Notes: generated by a model not told the origin, from the sequence alone. DNA of 64,000 bases from Pseudolysinimonas sp051954455 (GCF_051954455.1 NZ_JBQCHS010000015.1:146576-210575); one strand, 5' to 3'; counted from the first letter of the stretch, positions 22,897-31,927 are shown. Numbers and translations: made by a program.

Positions 22897-23954
22897 GACA
22901 CCTCGCCGTTGCGCGCGCCGCGCCACAGGTCGACGTCGACCGCGCCACGGCCGTCGGGAGCACGGACGACCTCGTCGATCCGGGCGAGCTCCTCCGAGGT
23001 GAAGTCGAGCCGGTCGAGCGCGCCGACGTTCTGCTCCAGCTGCTCCACCGACGAGGCGCCGATGACGAGCGACGTGACGCGCTCGTCGCGGAGCGCCCAC
23101 GCGAGCGCGAGCTGGGCGAGGGTCTGCTCCCGGTTCTCGGCGATGCCGTTCAGCTGCTGCAGCCGGTTCACGACGTCGTCGGTGATCCACTCGGCGTCGA
23201 ACGAGGTCCCCGCCGCCGCGCGCGAGCCCTCCGGCACGCCGTTCAGGTACTTGCCGGTGAGCAGGCCCTGCGCGAGCGCGGTGAAGCCGATGACGCCGGC
23301 GCCGACCTCGGCGGCCGCGTCGAGCAGGCCCTCGGTCTCGATCCAGCGGTTGAGCATCGAGTACGAGGGCTGGTGGATGAGGAGCGGCGTGCCGTTCGCG
23401 CGCAGCAGCTCCGCGATCGCGCGGGTGTGCTCCGCGTCGTAGGACGAGATCCCGACGTAGAGGGCCCTGCCGGAGGTGACGGCCGTCGACAGCGCGGCCG
23501 CGGTCTCCTCGAGCGGGGTGGACGAGTCGTAGCGGTGCGAGTAGAAGATGTCGACGTAGTCGAGGCCCATCCGCTGCAGCGACTGATCCAGCGACGCGAG
23601 GACGTACTTGCGCGAGCCGCCGCCCTGCCCGTACGGCCCCGGCCACATGTCCCACCCGGCCTTCGTCGAGATGATCATCTCGTCGCGGTACGGCGCGAAG
23701 TCCTCCCGCATGAGCCGGCCGAAGTTGATCTCGGCGGCGCCGTACGGCGGCCCGTAGTTGTTCGCGAGGTCGTGGTGCGTGACGCCGAGATCGAACGCAC
23801 GGCGGCTGATCGCGCGCTGCACCTCGAACGGCCGGTCGTCGCCGAAGTTGTGCCAGTAGCCGAGGGAGAGCAGGGGCAGGTCGAGGCCGGAGCGTCCCGT
23901 CCGGCGATAGGTCATGGCGCCCTCGTACCGGGCCGGATCAGCGACGTAGCTCAT
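22893..23954 (-). CDS. Aldo-keto reductase, L-glyceraldehyde 3-phosphate reductase-like
   Basis: 353 residues. LSLGYWHNFGDDRPFEVQRA, GVTHHDLANNYGPPYGAAEI (catalytic Asp and Tyr) and MGLDYVDIFYSHRYDSSTPL are typical of the YghZ/Kv-beta branch of AKRs. The Lys and His of the tetrad are in STKAGWDMWPGPYG and FYSHR. Relatives reduce L-glyceraldehyde 3-phosphate and methylglyoxal-type aldehydes with NADPH. It is translationally coupled to the DenD-like gene and starts 39 bases from a divergent SDR. Confidence 0.85.
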   Translation of the reverse strand: MSYVADPARYEGAMTYRRTGRSGLDLPLLSLGYWHNFGDDRPFEVQRAISRRAFDLGVTHHDLANNYGPPYGAAEINFGRLMREDFAPYRDEMIISTKAGWDMWPGPYGQGGGSRKYVLASLDQSLQRMGLDYVDIFYSHRYDSSTPLEETAAALSTAVTSGRALYVGISSYDAEHTRAIAELLRANGTPLLIHQPSYSMLNRWIETEGLLDAAAEVGAGVIGFTALAQGLLTGKYLNGVPEGSRAAAGTSFDAEWITDDVVNRLQQLNGIAENREQTLAQLALAWALRDERVTSLVIGASSVEQLEQNVGALDRLDFTSEELARIDEVVRAPDGRGAVDVDLWRGARNGEVS

Positions 23955-23993
23955 GGCTCAAGCCTGGCACTGTCGTGCTGTCAGAATCGCCGC

Positions 23994-24755
23994 ATGCTGT
24001 CGCAGTTCGACCTCACCGGGCGCACGGCGCTCGTCACCGGATCCACCCGCGGCCTCGGCCGCGCCATGGCCCTCGCCCTCGCCGACGCGGGCGCCGCGAT
24101 CGTCGTCAACGGGCGCGACGCCGCGGCCGCCGAGACGGTCCGAGCGGAACTCGAGGCCGTGGGCGCGCGCACGCTCGTCGCGCTCGGCGACGTCACGGTC
24201 CGCGCCGAGGTGGAGCGGATCCGGGATGCGGTGCTCGCCGAGTTCGGCCGGCTCGACATCCTCGTCAACAACGCCGGCACCTGCATCCACCGGCCGGCCC
24301 TCGAGGTCACCGACGACGAGTGGCATCGGGTGCTCGGCACGAACGTCGACGGGGTCTGGATCCCGAGCCAGGTGTTCGGCGCGCACATGGCGGAGCGCGG
24401 CGGCGGGGTCGTCGTCAACATCGGGTCGATGTCGGGGGCCATCGTGAACCGGCCCCAGTGGCAGCCCGCGTACAACGCGTCGAAGGCCGCGGTCCATCAC
24501 CTCACCCGCAGCCTCGCCGCGGAATGGGCGCCGCTCGGCATCCGCGTGAACGCCCTCGCGCCCGGCTACATGGCCACCGACATGGCGCCGGTGGACGACC
24601 CGCGGTTCCGGAGGCACTGGATCGAGGACGCGCCGATGCTGCGCGCCGGACGCCCGGAGGAGCTGGGGGGCGCGATCGTGTTCCTGGCGAGCGACGCGTC
24701 GAGCTTCATGACGGGCTCGGTGCTCACCGTCGACGGGGGTTACTCGGTCTTCTGA
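23994..24755 (+). CDS. SDR-family oxidoreductase
   Basis: 253 residues. TGSTRGLGRAMALALADAGA is the TGxxxGxG nucleotide site, NNAG is present as LVNNAGTC, the catalytic Tyr/Lys is in YNASKAAVHHLTRSLAAEWA, and VLTVDGGYSVF is the usual C-terminus. It looks like a gluconate-5-dehydrogenase or 2-deoxygluconate dehydrogenase relative. It is divergent from the AKR/DenD pair and probably acts on the same sugar acid. The last 16 bases overlap the end of the TetR gene. Confidence 0.85.
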   Translation: MLSQFDLTGRTALVTGSTRGLGRAMALALADAGAAIVVNGRDAAAAETVRAELEAVGARTLVALGDVTVRAEVERIRDAVLAEFGRLDILVNNAGTCIHRPALEVTDDEWHRVLGTNVDGVWIPSQVFGAHMAERGGGVVVNIGSMSGAIVNRPQWQPAYNASKAAVHHLTRSLAAEWAPLGIRVNALAPGYMATDMAPVDDPRFRRHWIEDAPMLRAGRPEELGGAIVFLASDASSFMTGSVLTVDGGYSVF

Positions 24756-25306
24756 GCCGGGCGGTTCGGACCGAGGATCACGCCCCACACCCAGGCGGCG
24801 ACCGTCTCGGCGGGCGGCAGCGGGTCGCGCCCGAGCCAGGCGCCGATGATCCCGAGCACCGAGCCGGTGACTCCGGCGGCGACCACGTCGATCGGGAGGT
24901 CGGGGTAGTCGGATCCGCCCGAGCGCGCGATCTCGTCGCGCACGATGCGCTCGACCCGCTCGCGGAGCCGGGACGTCGCGACCGCGGAGCCGTGGTCGCC
25001 GAGCACCCGCCGGTAGAGATCGGCGTGGTCGGCGATGTGCCCGAAGTAGGCGGAGGCCGCATCCGGCGGCGCGGCGGCGAGGTCGACGGCCTCCGGCAGG
25101 CTCGCCTCCGCCTCGTCAGCCGCGGCGTCGAGCGCGTCGGCGAGGAGGGTCTCCTTGTCGGCGTAGTGCTGGTAGAAGCTCGACCGGTTCACCCCCGCGC
25201 GCTCCGCGATGTCGCCCACGGTGATGTCGTCGAGCGGGCGCTCGCGCGCGAGCTCGAACAGCGCCTCCTGCAGGCTGCGCCGCGTGCGCGCGATCCGGGG
25301 ATCCAT
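24740..25306 (-). CDS. TetR-family transcriptional regulator
   Basis: 188 residues. The N-terminal TetR helix-turn-helix is ITVGDIAERAGVNRSSFYQH with the following YADKETLLADAL. The C-terminal ligand domain is variable. The gene is divergent from an MMPL exporter with two palindromes between them, the normal arrangement for a repressor that derepresses the pump when it binds a lipophilic compound. Confidence 0.9.
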   Translation of the reverse strand: MDPRIARTRRSLQEALFELARERPLDDITVGDIAERAGVNRSSFYQHYADKETLLADALDAAADEAEASLPEAVDLAAAPPDAASAYFGHIADHADLYRRVLGDHGSAVATSRLRERVERIVRDEIARSGGSDYPDLPIDVVAAGVTGSVLGIIGAWLGRDPLPPAETVAAWVWGVILGPNRPAQKTE

Positions 25307-25349
25307 CCCCGTCAGTCTGCCAGCCGATGAGCTCTCGGTGACCTTTCAG

Positions 25350-25379
25350 CGACAGGTGTCGTTTTTCCGACACGTGTCG
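25350..25379. promoter_or_regulatory. Tandem TetR-type operators between tetR and the MMPL gene
   Basis: CGACAGGTGTCG at 25350-25361 and CGACACGTGTCG at 25368-25379 are nearly identical 12-base palindromes, 18 bases apart. A possible -10 (TATGCT) for the MMPL gene follows at about 25382. The spacing suits two repressor dimers. Confidence 0.75.
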
Positions 25380-25440
25380 CATATGCTCGGCGCGACGCGA
25401 TGGAGCGCCGTACCCGAACATCGCTCCCGAAGGGCATCGC

Positions 25441-27918
25441 ATGGCCTCCCTCCTCGACCGCCTCGGCCGCTTCTCCGCCGCGCACAAGTGGCGCGTGCTC
25501 ATCGCGTGGCTCATCGCGCTCGCGCTCGCGGGCGGCGCGTTCCTGGCGTTCGGCGGATCGCTCGCCTCGACCTTCAGCATCCCGGGCACCGAGACCGACC
25601 GGGTCACCCAGCAGCTCGACAAGAACCTGTCGGGCGTGGGCGGTGCGACCGGCACCGTCGCGTTCCGCAGCTCCGAGGGCTCGAAGCTCGACACGGCTCA
25701 GCAGGACGGCATCGCGGCGCTCCTGAAGAAGGTCGACACGGTGAAGGGCGTCTCGGCGACCGTCGATCCGTTCGACACGGCGGCGACCATGGCGGCGAAC
25801 GAGAAGAAGCTGAGCGACGGCACCGCGCAGGTCGCGGCCGCGCGCGCGCAGCTCGACGCCGGCCAGCAGCAGCTCGACGCGGCGAAGGCGCAGGCCTCGG
25901 CCGCCGGCGCCGCCGGGCAGGCCGCGCTCGCCCAGATCGCGACGCAGCAGCAGGCGCTCGACGCGAATCGCGCGAAGCTCGAGGCGCAGGCGACCCAGCT
26001 CGACGCCGGTCAGCGGCTCCTCGCCGCCTCGAAGGAGCTGCGGATGGTCTCGAGCGACGGCTCGACCGCGCTCGGCATCATCCAGTTCCACGACACGCTC
26101 TTCGACATGCCGGCGTCGGTGAAGACCGCCGTCGCCGACGAGCTGCGCGGCGCCCGGATCCCGGGCGTCACCGTCGACTGGTCGAGCGAGATCGCGAACT
26201 CCACCGACGGCATCATCGGCCCCGGCGAGATCACCGGGGTCGTGATCGCGGCCATCGTGCTGATCGTGATGTTCGGCACCCTGCTGCCCGCCCTGTTCCC
26301 GCTCATCTCGTCGCTCATCGGCGTGGGCGTCGGCGTCGCCGGGGCGCTCGCCTTCTCGGGCGTCGTCGACATGACCTCCGTCACGCCCGTGCTCGGCGTC
26401 ATGCTCGGCCTCGCGGTCGGCATCGACTACGCGCTCTTCATCATCAACCGGCACCGCCGGCAGCTGAAGCAGGGGACCCCGCTCGCCGAGTCGATCGGGC
26501 TCGCCAACGGCACCTCCGGCTCCGCGGTCGTGTTCGCGGGCGCGACGGTGCTGGTGGCGCTGCTCGCGCTGACCGTCACAGGCATCCCGTTCCTCGCCCT
26601 GATGGGCGTGGTCGGGGCGGCGTGCGTCCTCGTCGCCGTGCTCGTCGCGATCACGCTGACGCCGGCCCTCCTCGGGATGCTCGGCATGCGCGTGCTGTCG
26701 AAGCGCGCGCGGAGCCGGATCGGCCACCCGGAGCACGCCGACGCGACCCCGAAGCCGATGCGCACGGTGCGCGCGGTGGTGACCGGTCTCGTCGCGATCA
26801 TCGCGCTCCTCGTGGTCGCGATCCCGGCGCTCTCGATCCGGCTCGGGCTCCCCGACGGTTCGGCCGAGGCGCAGGACACCACGCAATACCGCACCTACGA
26901 GACGGTCGCGAAGGAGTTCGGCGCCGGTCGCAACGGCGCGCTGCTCGTCACGGCGCAGCTCCCGTCCGCCGTCGCGAAGGACGACCTGACCGCGAAGGAG
27001 GCCGACCTGGTCGGCATCCTCATGAAGCAGGACCACGTGGCCGGGGTCGCCCCGATCGGCACGAACGACGCGCGCGACTTCATCGCCTTCCAGGTCGTGC
27101 CGACCGGCGGACCGTCGAGCGTCAGCACCGAGCAGCTCGTGCACCACCTGCGCGGCGTCGACCTCGGCAGCGGCGTGAAGGTCGGCGTCGCCGGGCAGGC
27201 CTCCGCCAACATCGACATCTCCGAGAAGCTCGCGAGCGTCCTGCCGATCTACCTCGCGGTGGTCGTCGCCCTGTCACTGGTCATCATGCTGATCGTGTTC
27301 CGGTCGCTGCTCGTTCCGGTCATGGCGACCGCGGGGTTCGTGCTCTCGTTCGCGGCCGCGCTCGGAGCGATGACCGCGGTCTATCAGTGGGGATGGCTCG
27401 GCGCGGTCTTCGGGGTCCACGATCCCGGCCCGGTGCTGAATTTCGCGCCCATCATCATCGTCGGCGTGCTCTTCGGCCTCGCGATGGACTACCAGTTGTT
27501 CCTGGTCTCGGGGATGCGCGAGGCGTACGCGCACGGCGTCCCGGCGCGGGCGGCGGTGGCGTCGGGGTTCCGCAATGCGCGCGCCGTGATCGTCGCGGCG
27601 GCGATCATCATGGTCTCGGTCTTCGGCGGATTCGTGTTCTCCCACCTCGCGGCGATCAAGCCGCTCGGCTTCGGTCTCGCGACCGGCGTGCTCTTCGACG
27701 CGTTCGTGGTGCGCATGGTGCTGATCCCGGCGCTCATGCACCTCGTCGGGCGGGCGGCCTGGTGGCTGCCGCGCTGGCTCGACCGGATCCTGCCGCACGT
27801 CGACATCGAGGGCGCGGCACTGGAGCGGACGCATCCGCACCCGGGTGCCGTGCACGAGCCCCGGACGACCGTGGCGAAGAGCGCCGGGATCGGCACTCCG
27901 GTCGCGACCGAGGGCTGA
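25441..27918 (+). CDS. MMPL-family RND transporter
   Basis: 825 residues. One N-terminal membrane helix (WRVLIAWLIALALAGGAFLA) precedes a large outer loop with Ala/Gln/Asp-rich helical repeats (QLDAGQQQLDAAKAQ) near residues 125-195. Five clustered helices follow, then a second outer loop and a second helix cluster. SVTPVLGVMLGLAVGIDYAL and LFGLAMDYQLFLVSGMREAY are the paired GxxxDY motifs that carry protons. The family exports lipids, siderophores or hydrophobic drugs. Regulation by the divergent TetR protein is likely. Confidence 0.93.
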   Translation: MASLLDRLGRFSAAHKWRVLIAWLIALALAGGAFLAFGGSLASTFSIPGTETDRVTQQLDKNLSGVGGATGTVAFRSSEGSKLDTAQQDGIAALLKKVDTVKGVSATVDPFDTAATMAANEKKLSDGTAQVAAARAQLDAGQQQLDAAKAQASAAGAAGQAALAQIATQQQALDANRAKLEAQATQLDAGQRLLAASKELRMVSSDGSTALGIIQFHDTLFDMPASVKTAVADELRGARIPGVTVDWSSEIANSTDGIIGPGEITGVVIAAIVLIVMFGTLLPALFPLISSLIGVGVGVAGALAFSGVVDMTSVTPVLGVMLGLAVGIDYALFIINRHRRQLKQGTPLAESIGLANGTSGSAVVFAGATVLVALLALTVTGIPFLALMGVVGAACVLVAVLVAITLTPALLGMLGMRVLSKRARSRIGHPEHADATPKPMRTVRAVVTGLVAIIALLVVAIPALSIRLGLPDGSAEAQDTTQYRTYETVAKEFGAGRNGALLVTAQLPSAVAKDDLTAKEADLVGILMKQDHVAGVAPIGTNDARDFIAFQVVPTGGPSSVSTEQLVHHLRGVDLGSGVKVGVAGQASANIDISEKLASVLPIYLAVVVALSLVIMLIVFRSLLVPVMATAGFVLSFAAALGAMTAVYQWGWLGAVFGVHDPGPVLNFAPIIIVGVLFGLAMDYQLFLVSGMREAYAHGVPARAAVASGFRNARAVIVAAAIIMVSVFGGFVFSHLAAIKPLGFGLATGVLFDAFVVRMVLIPALMHLVGRAAWWLPRWLDRILPHVDIEGAALERTHPHPGAVHEPRTTVAKSAGIGTPVATEG

Positions 27919-27927
27919 GAAGCCGAT

Positions 27928-28758
27928 TCAGGCGTCGTCGGCTGCGGGCGGCGTGCCGCCCTGCTGCCGCAGGACGCCCGCGCCGAGCCCGATCGCGACG
28001 ATGCCGAGGACGAGTGTGCCGCCGGTCATGACGAGACCGCCGAGGCCGACGCCGAAGTAGCCGACGGCCGCGGGCCCGGCGAGCGCCCCGACGAGCAGGT
28101 CGAGCAGCCACACGGCCGTGACGACGCCCAGCACCCACGCAGGCACCCATCGCCACGGTCGGCGGACCGCCTCGACGCGGCTGATCTGCACGACGGCGAT
28201 CAGCGCGAGGACGAACAGCCCCGCGCTGTCGACGTAGCCCCACGTCACGAGGCCGGCGGTGTCGCCGCCCACGCCCGCGACGCTGCGCGCGATGATGCCG
28301 CCGACGATGGTCGACGCCACACTCCAGATCGCGAGTCCCACGATCGCGCCGGTGCCGAGCGGTCGGCGGGCGGTGACCGACGGCCGAGCGAGGGCGAGCA
28401 CCAGGAGACCGGCCGCCCACACGAGCTCGCGGAGCGGCACGCCGCCGGTTCCGCTGTACTGCGTGACCCCCTGCACCACGACGGAGAGGATCAGCAGCGC
28501 TCCGCCGACGATCCACGGCACGCGCCGGGTCGACGGGACCTCGGCCGACTCCTCGCGGACGATCGCGGCCGGCTCGCCGAGCTCGTCGAGCACGTCGCGG
28601 ACGGCGCCGTCCGGCATGTCGGGCGACGTCGCCTCGTGCAGGTGCGCGGCCACCTCGGCGCGCAGCTCCGCGCGGCGGACCTCGGGAAGCCGCACCGCCG
28701 AGGCGTCGAAGCGGCGCAGCCACGCGCGCACGAGCGGATGGTCCTCGGATGCGATCAT
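27928..28758 (-). CDS. HAAS-domain/permease-like membrane protein paired with PadR
   Basis: 276 residues. The N-terminal helical domain (VRRAELRAEVAAHLHEATSP; DVLDELGEPAAIVREE) has the pattern of the HAAS/DUF1700 signalling domain. Five or six membrane segments follow from residue 80. The start at MIASEDHP overlaps the end of the PadR gene by 4 bases. PadR-HAAS pairs are common in Gram-positive bacteria and are thought to be sensor/regulator modules; the signal here is unknown. Confidence 0.78.
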   Translation of the reverse strand: MIASEDHPLVRAWLRRFDASAVRLPEVRRAELRAEVAAHLHEATSPDMPDGAVRDVLDELGEPAAIVREESAEVPSTRRVPWIVGGALLILSVVVQGVTQYSGTGGVPLRELVWAAGLLVLALARPSVTARRPLGTGAIVGLAIWSVASTIVGGIIARSVAGVGGDTAGLVTWGYVDSAGLFVLALIAVVQISRVEAVRRPWRWVPAWVLGVVTAVWLLDLLVGALAGPAAVGYFGVGLGGLVMTGGTLVLGIVAIGLGAGVLRQQGGTPPAADDA

Positions 28759-29099
28759 GACTCCCCCTCCGACGGCGGCCCGGCGACCGCCGTCACGGCC
28801 CCGGCGAACGCCGCCCACTCGCGCTGGAACTCCGCCAGCTCGCGCCGACCGGCGGCGCTGATCTCGTAGTAGCGCCGCGGTCGGTCGGTGTCGCCGAGCT
28901 CCCAGCGGCTGGTGACGAGCCCGGCGTCGTGCAGCCGGCCGAGCAGCGGGTAGAGCGTGCCCTGGCTCGTCAGCAGCTCGCCGGCCGCCTCCAGCTCGCG
29001 CGCCAGCTCGAGGCCGTAACGCGGACGGCGCGCGAGCAGCGCGAGCACGCACGGGCCGAGCACGCCGCGGCGCAGCTGCGTGATCGTGCCGTTGGCCAT
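28755..29099 (-). CDS. PadR-family transcriptional regulator
   Basis: 114 residues from MANGTITQLRRGVLGPCVLA. The winged helix is clear: RPRYGLELARELEAAGELLT, then SQGTLYPLLGRLHDAGLVTS and RPRRYYEISAAGRRELAEFQ. The start at 29099 is favoured over an upstream ATG because a perfect palindrome occupies 29110-29130 and a start further upstream would put it inside the gene. It is probably autoregulated and co-expressed with the HAAS-type membrane protein. Confidence 0.9.
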   Translation of the reverse strand: MANGTITQLRRGVLGPCVLALLARRPRYGLELARELEAAGELLTSQGTLYPLLGRLHDAGLVTSRWELGDTDRPRRYYEISAAGRRELAEFQREWAAFAGAVTAVAGPPSEGES

Positions 29100-29109
29100 G
29101 CACCGAAGG

Positions 29110-29130
29110 ATACCTTGCGCCACAAGGTAT
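29110..29130. promoter_or_regulatory. PadR operator: perfect palindrome
   Basis: ATACCTTG-CGCCA-CAAGGTAT, 8-base perfect arms with a 5-base centre, ends 11 bases before the PadR start. ATAC...GTAT arms are characteristic of PadR sites. A minus-strand -10 (TATACC) appears to lie within it. Confidence 0.78.
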
Positions 29131-29188
29131 AGGAAACATCGGGATGCGCGCTCCCCTTCCGACGATCACGTTCTCGAGCGCCCGAGGT

Positions 29189-30214
29189 TCAGTCGCTCCG
29201 CCGCACCATCTCCCGCGTCAGATCCGCGATGCGCCCCACGCCGACGCCCGCGAGCGTCACCGCGACCTCCTCCTGCAGCCCGCTCAGCAGCCCGGCGACG
29301 CCGTCGGCGCCTCCCGCGGCGAGTGCCCACAGGGCCGGCCGGCCGATGCCGACCGCGGCGGCGCCGAGCGCGAGCGCGCGCACGACGTCGGCGCCGGATC
29401 GGATGCCGCCGTCGACCATGACCGGCGCGCGGCCGTCGACCGCCTCCACGATCCCGCGGAGCACGGTCGCGACGGGGGCGACGCCGTGCAGCTGCCGGCG
29501 GCCGTGGTTCGAGACGACGACACCGGCCGCCCCCGCGTCGAGCGCGCGCACCGCGTCCTCCGCGGCCATGACGCCCTTCACCCAGACCGGGACGCCGGCC
29601 GTCGCGGCGAGGCGGGCGACGTCGTCCGGCGTGATCGCGGTCTCGGCCGCGGTGCCCGCACCGCCGCCCGTGATGGGCACGTTGCCGCGCACCTGCACCG
29701 GCCCCGTCACCGGCTGGCGGCGGAACGCGGCGTCGGCGAGGATGCCGGGCACGTCGACCGTGAGCACGATCGCCGAGGCGCCCGCCGCGGTGCTCCGCGC
29801 GACGTAGTCGTCGGTCGCCGCCCGGTCGCGCTGCAGGTAGGTCTGCGCCCACCAGGGTCCCGTCGCCGCGGCCGCGAAGGCCTCGACCGACAGGGTCGCG
29901 TTGTGCGAGTACGCCATGAGCACCCCGGCCGCCGTCGCCCCCGCCGCCGTCGCGGCTTCGGCGTCGGGGTGCGCGCCGCCGTGGGCGGCGGTCGCCGCGA
30001 TGGTGATCGGCGACCGGAGCCGGTGGCCGCCGAGCTCGACGGTCGTGTCGATCGCGGTGAGGCCGGTCATCGCGCGGGGCACGAAGTCCCAGCGGTCCCA
30101 CGCCCGGGCGTCGCGCTCGGGGTCGGCGAGCCCGTCGGCCGTGCCCTGGTAGAACGCCCACGCATCGGGGGCGATCGCGGCGCGGGCCGCCTCGCGCAGC
30201 AGCGCGAGGTCCAT
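29189..30214 (-). CDS. FMN-dependent alpha-hydroxy-acid oxidizing protein
   Basis: 341 residues. The FMN-dependent dehydrogenase fold is marked by RAMTGLTAIDTTVELGGHRL near residue 50, VWVKGVMAAEDAVRALDAGA (FMN-binding Lys), VVSNHGRRQLHG with the catalytic His/Arg, and VDGGIRSGADVVRALALGA. Members oxidise lactate, glycolate or mandelate. The usual SNHGGRQLD is altered (one Gly and the Asp differ), so the substrate is open. It is coupled to the RibD-C gene by TGATG. Confidence 0.85.
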   Translation of the reverse strand: MDLALLREAARAAIAPDAWAFYQGTADGLADPERDARAWDRWDFVPRAMTGLTAIDTTVELGGHRLRSPITIAATAAHGGAHPDAEAATAAGATAAGVLMAYSHNATLSVEAFAAAATGPWWAQTYLQRDRAATDDYVARSTAAGASAIVLTVDVPGILADAAFRRQPVTGPVQVRGNVPITGGGAGTAAETAITPDDVARLAATAGVPVWVKGVMAAEDAVRALDAGAAGVVVSNHGRRQLHGVAPVATVLRGIVEAVDGRAPVMVDGGIRSGADVVRALALGAAAVGIGRPALWALAAGGADGVAGLLSGLQEEVAVTLAGVGVGRIADLTREMVRRSD

Positions 30215-30777
30215 CAGCGCTGCATGTCGTAGACGAGCTTGACGATGCCGTTGCCGTACGCCTCGTGCTCGGTGAGCGCGAGCTTCGCGTACGCGTCGGG
30301 GTCGTCGCCGAACAGCCGCGCCCCGGACCCGAGCAGGACGGGGAAGACGAGGAGGTGGTACCGGTCGACGAGTCCGGCGGCGGCGAGCGACTGCGCGAGC
30401 CGCGAGCTGCCGTGCACGATGATCGGGCCGCCCTCGCCCTCCCGCAGCACCCGGACCTCGTCGAGCGATCGCAGCACGGTCGCCGGCCAGCGCGGGTCGT
30501 CGCCCTCGAGGGTCGTCGAGACGACGTACCGCGGCATCGCGTTGTACCGGGCGAACTCGTCCATCCCGCCCCAGACCGGCGCGAACAGCTCGTAGCTCAC
30601 CCGGCCGAGGAGGAGCGTCTCGGCCTCCTCCTGCTCGCGGCCCTTGAGCTCGTAGGCGGCAGGATCGAAGGCGACGTCCTTGTAGGTCCAGCCCGCGTGG
30701 GGGTGGCCGTCGTCGCCGCCGGGCGAGTCGATGACGCCGTCGAGGCTGATGAACTCGGTGACGATCAGCGTCCGCAT
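30214..30777 (-). CDS. Dihydrofolate reductase-like (RibD C-terminal domain) protein
   Basis: 187 residues from MRTLIVTEFISLDGVIDSPG. The N-terminal EFISLDGVI, the LLGRVSYELFAPVW region and VHGSSRLAQSLAAAGLVDRY with HLLVFPVLLGSG are the standard pattern of stand-alone RibD_C/YwjB-type reductases that bind NADPH. The physiological substrate of these proteins is generally unknown. It is divergent from the iron uptake operon but has no iron box on its own side. Confidence 0.87.
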   Translation of the reverse strand: MRTLIVTEFISLDGVIDSPGGDDGHPHAGWTYKDVAFDPAAYELKGREQEEAETLLLGRVSYELFAPVWGGMDEFARYNAMPRYVVSTTLEGDDPRWPATVLRSLDEVRVLREGEGGPIIVHGSSRLAQSLAAAGLVDRYHLLVFPVLLGSGARLFGDDPDAYAKLALTEHEAYGNGIVKLVYDMQR

Positions 30778-30839
30778 GCGGCCAGCGTACGGACCGCGGG
30801 TTCCCCGGTCGACGGGCGCGGGAATCCCGGGGAATTTGG

Positions 30840-30858
30840 TTAGGTAAGGCATACCTGA
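30840..30858. promoter_or_regulatory. DtxR/IdeR-type iron box
   Basis: TTAGGTAAGGCATACCTGA fits the 19-base DtxR/IdeR consensus (TTAGGTTAGSCTAACCTAA) well, with the conserved TTAGG and CCT in symmetric positions. It lies 34 bases upstream of the binding-protein start, so iron-loaded DtxR/IdeR should repress the uptake operon. Confidence 0.85.
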
Positions 30859-30892
30859 GTTAGGGTGTCCTCACCTGACGAGAGGATCCCCC

Positions 30893-31927
30893 GTGAGACC
30901 CGCCCGCCTGATCGCCGTGCTCGTCGCCGCGAGCCTGACCCTCGCCCTGGCCGCCTGCGCCGCCCCCGCCTCCTCCGGCGGCGGCCCCGCCGGGCCCGGT
31001 GACGACGCCGCGTTCCCGGTCCGCATCCAGAACGCGTACGGCACCACGACGATCGAGAAGAAGCCGACCCGTGTCGCGACCGTCGCGTGGATGAACCAGG
31101 AGGTCCCGCTCGCCCTCGGCGTCGTGCCGGTGGGCATGAGCAAGGCGACCTGGGGCGACGACGACGGGGACGGTGTGCTGCCGTGGGTCGCGGACCGTCT
31201 GAAGCAGCTCAAGGCGAAGACCCCGGTCCTCTTCGACGAGACCGACGGCATCGACTTCGAGGCGGTCGCCGACACCCGGCCGGACGTGATCCTCGCCGCC
31301 TACTCCGGGCTCAGCAAGCAGGACTACACGACCCTGTCGAAGATCGCCCCGGTGGTCTCGTTCCCCGACGTCGCCTGGGGCACCTCGGTCGACGAGATGA
31401 TCACCCTGGAGTCCAAGGCGCTCGGACTGTCGCGCGAGGGCGCGAAGCTCATCGACCGGCTCGACGCGGAGTCGAAGGCGGCGCTCGACGAGCACCCGCA
31501 GCTCGCGTCGGCGAAGGTGCTGTTCGCCTTCGTCGACCCGACGGACCTCAGCTCGATCAGCTTCTACACGGCGAAGGACACCCGGCCCGGCTTCCTGACC
31601 GGCCTCGGGATGCCGACTCCGGCGATCGTCGCCGAGGAGTCGAAGAAGACCGACGCGTTCTTCGTCGACGTGAGCTCCGAACAGGCGCCGCGCTTCGACG
31701 ACGTCGACCTGATCGTCACCTACGGCGACCCGAAGGGCGATCTGGAGAAGCGCCTCCAGGCGGACCCGCTGCTCGGCACGATACCGGCGATCAAGCGCGG
31801 CTCGGTCGCGGTGCTGCCGGACTCCACGCCGCTCGCCGCGTCGGCGAATCCCTCGCCGCTCTCGATCGGCTGGGGGATCGACCGGTACTTCGACGTGCTC
31901 GCGGCGGCGCTGAAGCCCGGGGCGTGA
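30893..31927 (+). CDS. Iron-siderophore ABC transporter substrate-binding lipoprotein
   Basis: 344 residues from GTG with GAGAGG upstream. The signal peptide ends in the lipobox LAAC near residues 17-20. TRVATVAWMNQEVPLALGVV and DFEAVADTRPDVILAAYSGL are typical of FecB/FhuD-type class III binding proteins. It captures ferric siderophore outside the membrane and delivers it to the two permeases downstream. It is first in a five-gene operon controlled by the DtxR box. Confidence 0.92.
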   Translation: MRPARLIAVLVAASLTLALAACAAPASSGGGPAGPGDDAAFPVRIQNAYGTTTIEKKPTRVATVAWMNQEVPLALGVVPVGMSKATWGDDDGDGVLPWVADRLKQLKAKTPVLFDETDGIDFEAVADTRPDVILAAYSGLSKQDYTTLSKIAPVVSFPDVAWGTSVDEMITLESKALGLSREGAKLIDRLDAESKAALDEHPQLASAKVLFAFVDPTDLSSISFYTAKDTRPGFLTGLGMPTPAIVAEESKKTDAFFVDVSSEQAPRFDDVDLIVTYGDPKGDLEKRLQADPLLGTIPAIKRGSVAVLPDSTPLAASANPSPLSIGWGIDRYFDVLAAALKPGA

